Shown here in pieces: positions 13,864 through 16,327 of a stretch of 16,327 nt of DNA. Position 1 is the stretch's first letter; each line of letters opens with the position of its first letter. Source of the DNA: an uncultured Fretibacterium sp. (GTDB lineage Bacteria; Synergistota; Synergistia; Synergistales; Aminobacteriaceae); assembly GCF_938030725.1 (NCBI RefSeq), contig NZ_CALHIQ010000121.1:1-16327 (forward strand). Reading direction: 5' to 3'. Under the pieces are notes generated by a model. It did no database searches, was not told the DNA's origin, and saw nothing but the letters and a program-made list of their open reading frames with translations. The translations under genes were made by a program, and so were the position numbers.

Positions 13864-14870
13864 CGTCTCTTTACCTGACGCACGACAACGGGATCCTTGG
13901 AAAGAAAGGAGAGGCCCTGTCCTTCCGGCGTTCCCGTGCGGAGAAGGCGGAAACGATCCCCCCCGCCGTGATCGACCAGGTGATGGTGCTGGGGCGGGGC
14001 AGCGTCACCACCCCGGCGCTGCACCTGCTGATGGAGAACGATGTCCCCGTCCACTTCATCGACGGGAAGGGGCGGTACAAGGGCTCGTTGACCTCTGGCC
14101 GCGGACGGGGCTATGCGGCAAAACGGCTTCAGTTCGAGGCCGCAGCCTCGGAGGAGCGGACCCTGGCGATCGCAAGAAGCGTGGTGTCAGGGAAACTCTT
14201 GAGCCAGCACAAGACGCTTCTGCGCTTCCGAAACCGGCGTCTGCCGGGAGACGAGGCGATGTCCCAGGCCTGCAGAGAATTGACGTCCGCCATGGGGTAT
14301 TGCCGGAGGTACGAGGACATAGACGCCATCAGAGGCCTGGAGGGGGCTGGCGCCGCAGCGTACTTCTCCGTGTTCGGGAGAGCGCTGCCCCCTCCCTGGT
14401 CCTTCGTCTCAAGGACGCGCCGGCCACCCAGGGACCCGGTCAACGCGCTGCTCTCCTTTGGGTACACGATGCTCCTGTCGAACGTTGTGGGAGCGGCCTG
14501 TATCGCAGGCCTGGACCCCTGCGTGGGCTTCCTCCATCCGGAATACCGCGGCAGGCCGGCCCTGGCTCTGGACCTGATGGAGGAGTTTCGCTCTCCCGTG
14601 GTGGACCGGCTGGTGGCGTCGATCCTCAATCAACGGCTCTTGAAGCCCAATCAGTTTGATCAAACGCCAGACGGAGGCGTCCTCATGGACGGCACGGCAC
14701 GCAAGGTCTTCCTGCGGAACTTCGTGAAGCGCCTGGATGTGAAGGCAACGGACGAAATCACGGGGCGCACGACCACCTTTCGAGAGCACATTCTGTTTCA
14801 AGCCAGGGCTTTTTTGAACGCCCTGAGAAACGACGAGGAATACCGGCCCCTGTCCGTCGCAATGCGTTAA
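13860..14870 (+). CDS. cas1: CRISPR-associated integrase Cas1
   Basis: Cas1 is the metal-dependent integrase that inserts spacers into CRISPR arrays. The 336-aa protein has the N-terminal beta domain (SLYLTHDNGILGKKGEAL; VHFIDGKGRYKGSL) and the helical catalytic domain. The metal ligands are apparent: E161 in RGLEGAGAAAYF, H226 in GFLHPEYRGRPALALDLMEE, and D238/E241 in the same segment. ATG 13860 overlaps the RT stop by four bases and has GGAAGGAG about 9 nt upstream. An in-frame codon at 13707 lies inside the RT gene and is rejected. Length and motifs look intact, so the adaptation module is probably functional if it has an array. Confidence 0.95.
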   Translation: MTSLYLTHDNGILGKKGEALSFRRSRAEKAETIPPAVIDQVMVLGRGSVTTPALHLLMENDVPVHFIDGKGRYKGSLTSGRGRGYAAKRLQFEAAASEERTLAIARSVVSGKLLSQHKTLLRFRNRRLPGDEAMSQACRELTSAMGYCRRYEDIDAIRGLEGAGAAAYFSVFGRALPPPWSFVSRTRRPPRDPVNALLSFGYTMLLSNVVGAACIAGLDPCVGFLHPEYRGRPALALDLMEEFRSPVVDRLVASILNQRLLKPNQFDQTPDGGVLMDGTARKVFLRNFVKRLDVKATDEITGRTTTFREHILFQARAFLNALRNDEEYRPLSVAMR

Positions 14871-15158
14871 GCCAATCGAGACGAAACGGACTTCAGCGTA
14901 ACGTCCTGCTGCTGTCTCCACTCCCTCCTCTCACTCCGTTCCGCACCTCCCCTTACAAGGAAGGCAATCCACATTAAACGCGAATTGGTGTAAAGAAGCT
15001 CCCAGCGTTCAAGACAAGATATGTCCTATTCTAAGCGGATAATAACAGGCAGAAAGCGCAGGAGAACGGGCTGGTAGAGGACAGTGGAGTTTTTTAAGCT
15101 CAAGGGTGCCGAAGCAAAAACGGCAAAGCAAAAGAGAAATCACAAGGAGGATTTTGAG
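14871..15158 (+). other. Intergenic region after cas1 with a leader-like element
   Basis: No gene, tRNA or CRISPR repeat is seen in these 288 nt. Positions 15018-15064 resemble the tandem leader units at 10364-10548: GATATGTCC, then CCTATTCTAAG, AACAGGCAG and GCAGGAG in the same order, able to form a comparable CCT..AGG hairpin. This suggests that a common leader or promoter element precedes the 286-aa gene as well. No clear terminator for cas1 is visible. Confidence 0.35.
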
Positions 15159-16019
15159 ATGAGCAGGAAGAACGAGAGCAAGCTTGAGGTTCAGGCAACG
15201 ACGGCTGTCAAAGAGGCATATGAGTATAAGTCCGGACTTGAGGCGGTTAAGCGCGTGGGAGATTTGCCCCCCGATAAGTTGAAGGGGGTCGTCCACGAAG
15301 TGATGTTCAAGGACCGCTTCAACCTCAAAAACGCCTTTTCCGGAAAGAAGGCCATCCTTTCCCGCTCGCGGCAGGCGGTCCGAGACGACGTCCTGATCCG
15401 GGACGGTAAGAAGATCGTAGAACGACTGCAGTTGAAGGATACGCCCAAGTCGGTGGGTGACGTCGTCCGCAGGGTCAAGCAGGGGCAATATCGCGCCACG
15501 AAACTGCTGGGGACCGAGGAGACTGCGAAGGCATACAATCAGGTGGCCACCAAACAGGGGATCGGCAAATCGATGCGTTCCTCGAAAATCTCCACGAATA
15601 CGACGGAGCGCGGGGCAGCCAAGGTCAAGGGAAGTATGCCCTCCGCCAAGTCTCTGCTGCATGGGGCAAAACAGGCTGGAAAGGCAGGGGCGATAGTTTC
15701 TGCGGGCATTGCGGCAGCGACGTCCGCTGTAGACTACTTCAACGGGGAGATCGACGAAAAGGAGGCCGCCGCCAAAGTGGTATCGGCAGGGGTTGCAGGC
15801 TATGCGGGAGGCGCTGCCGGTGCCGTCGCATCTTCTTTAGCTGCCTCGGCCGTCACATCAGGGCTGGCCGCTGTGACGACAACGACCGCTGTTGGCGGAG
15901 CCGTCATTGCCGCTGCCCCGGTAGTCATCCCCATCGCGGCGGCCGTGGCGGTGGGAGGTCTGGTCAGTGGATGGGTCGGAGATGCCGTGGACAACCTCTT
16001 TTCCTGGTTCTCCGATTAA
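15159..16019 (+). CDS. Unknown protein: possible PD-(D/E)XK-like N-terminus, glycine-zipper hydrophobic C-terminus
   Basis: This 286-aa protein is not assigned to a named family. Residues 1-150 are charged and soluble (LKGVVHEVMFKDRFNLKNAF). RDDVLIRDGKKIVERLQLKDT resembles a restriction-endonuclease-like D-x(n)-(E/Q)-x-K active site (D78, Q91, K93); the family link is tentative. Residues ~165-275 are rich in Gly and Ala with several hydrophobic stretches (AGVAGYAGGAAGAVASSLAAS; TAVGGAVIAAAPVVIPIAAAVAVGGLV), like glycine-zipper or pore-type membrane segments. It ends GDAVDNLFSWFSD. ATG 15159 has AAGGAGG 8 nt upstream; an in-frame start at 15084 lacks one. Lying between cas1 and a possible CRISPR repeat, it could be a membrane effector or toxin of the island, or an unrelated cargo gene. 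Confidence 0.7.
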   Translation: MSRKNESKLEVQATTAVKEAYEYKSGLEAVKRVGDLPPDKLKGVVHEVMFKDRFNLKNAFSGKKAILSRSRQAVRDDVLIRDGKKIVERLQLKDTPKSVGDVVRRVKQGQYRATKLLGTEETAKAYNQVATKQGIGKSMRSSKISTNTTERGAAKVKGSMPSAKSLLHGAKQAGKAGAIVSAGIAAATSAVDYFNGEIDEKEAAAKVVSAGVAGYAGGAAGAVASSLAASAVTSGLAAVTTTTAVGGAVIAAAPVVIPIAAAVAVGGLVSGWVGDAVDNLFSWFSD

Positions 16020-16235
16020 CCGGGAGGTCCACGACTCCACCGGTCCTAACGAGGCCTTTAAGGGGACTGAATATCCGGCTTACATTTAGCTCTGGTGGGG
16101 ATTCATGATCAATTTTAGGGTGGAGTACGGCCTCCAGCAAGGGTTTAGGGACACTTTTAAGAGCGTTTGAGGCTCTATTTTGCGCCAGGGGATGCCGAGC
16201 GGCGCAGGGTGGAGTAAACGGCGTTTGAAATCGTG
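16020..16235. other. Non-coding region, possible CRISPR leader
   Basis: I see no gene here. A weak hairpin AGAGC (16160-16164) / GCTCT (16172-16176) followed by ATTTT may end the upstream transcript. An 11-nt direct repeat AGGGTGGAGTA occurs at 16117-16127 and 16206-16216. If the unit at 16263-16298 is a CRISPR repeat, this would be its leader. Confidence 0.35.
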
Positions 16236-16264
16236 TTGTCATCCGTATCCACAAATGGTATACT
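16236..16264 (+). promoter_or_regulatory. Sigma70-type promoter near the window end
   Basis: TTGTCA (16236-16241) and TATACT (16259-16264) are separated by exactly 17 nt, close to consensus in both boxes. Transcription would start near 16271 and read rightward through the candidate CRISPR repeat. Confidence 0.65.
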
Positions 16265-16298
16265 CAGTAGAGGTGATTCCCCGACAGGGGGTAGAAAC
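16263..16298 (+). CRISPR. Candidate first CRISPR repeat (single unit visible)
   Basis: The unit has the features of a Cas6-processed type I/III repeat: a CCCC-GACA-GGGG stem-loop (16279-16290) followed at once by an 8-nt GTAGAAAC end that resembles a crRNA 5' handle. Its left boundary is uncertain (16263-16267). The following 29 nt (16299-16327) would be a partial first spacer, after which the window ends. With one unit only, repetition is not shown. The support is the motif and its position 1.4 kb downstream of cas2-RT-cas1. Confidence 0.45.
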
Positions 16299-16327
16299 AT
16301 AACCATAGCTATCGAAATAAGAGTTTT

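Noticed and set aside
13538..14659. Plus-strand 373-aa frame overlapping RT and cas1
   Set aside because: It is the shadow of two strongly supported genes. Its translation is Arg/Pro/Gly-rich without motifs.
14871..15158. CRISPR array directly after cas1
   Set aside because: I looked for 25-40 nt repeats at regular spacing and found none in this gap.

Overview
The window looks like a chromosomal segment from a GC-rich, Gram-negative, peptide-fermenting anaerobe. Synergistota (Fretibacterium/Synergistes-like) is my best guess. It rests on two secreted C69 dipeptidases, a PgsW-like poly-gamma-glutamate protein, a DUF6305-like secreted protein and a TRAP-like permease next to an aspartoacylase-family enzyme. 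This is family knowledge, not a database search.

Left half (1-7793), metabolic. A 5'-truncated PgsW-like gene is followed by an extended -10 promoter and a structured leader. Then comes a secreted C69 dipeptidase, a DUF6305-like secreted protein, a strong terminator hairpin that probably acts as a partial attenuator, a TRAP/ion-transporter-type permease, a 59-aa membrane protein and a membrane-anchored AstE/AspA-type zinc hydrolase. A second C69 dipeptidase closes the block, ending at a clear intrinsic terminator. Together they suggest extracellular peptide hydrolysis, uptake of the products and deacylation.

Right half (7794-16327), a defence-type accessory island with AT-richer gaps, sORFs and repeats. 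It starts with a decayed Rpn-family nuclease/transposase pseudogene on the minus strand. Next is a ubiquitin-like conjugation operon: a JAB(JAMM)-E1(ThiF) fusion, two sORFs of 50 and 62 aa, and an E2/UBC-fold protein. I see no beta-grasp ubiquitin-like gene. Leaders in this operon are duplicated: a tandem ~92-bp unit with a covarying hairpin, and a 70-bp unit that puts the same RBS, start and first five codons on both the 62-aa sORF and the E2 gene.

A CRISPR adaptation operon follows: NYN-domain putative RNase, cas2, a group II-intron-type reverse transcriptase, and cas1 overlapping it by ATGA. Next is a 286-aa protein with a possible PD-(D/E)XK-like motif and a glycine-zipper hydrophobic C-terminus. 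The last ~65 bases hold a good sigma70-type promoter and one unit resembling a type I/III CRISPR repeat (CCCC-GACA-GGGG stem, GTAGAAAC 3' end). The window stops 29 bases later, so an array is suspected but not shown. No interference genes (cas3, cas5-8, cas10, cas6) are present.

The most interesting point is the tandem arrangement of a JAB-E1/E2 system and an NYN-Cas2-RT-Cas1 module in one orientation, tied by similar leader elements and a candidate membrane effector. That they work together is inference from synteny.
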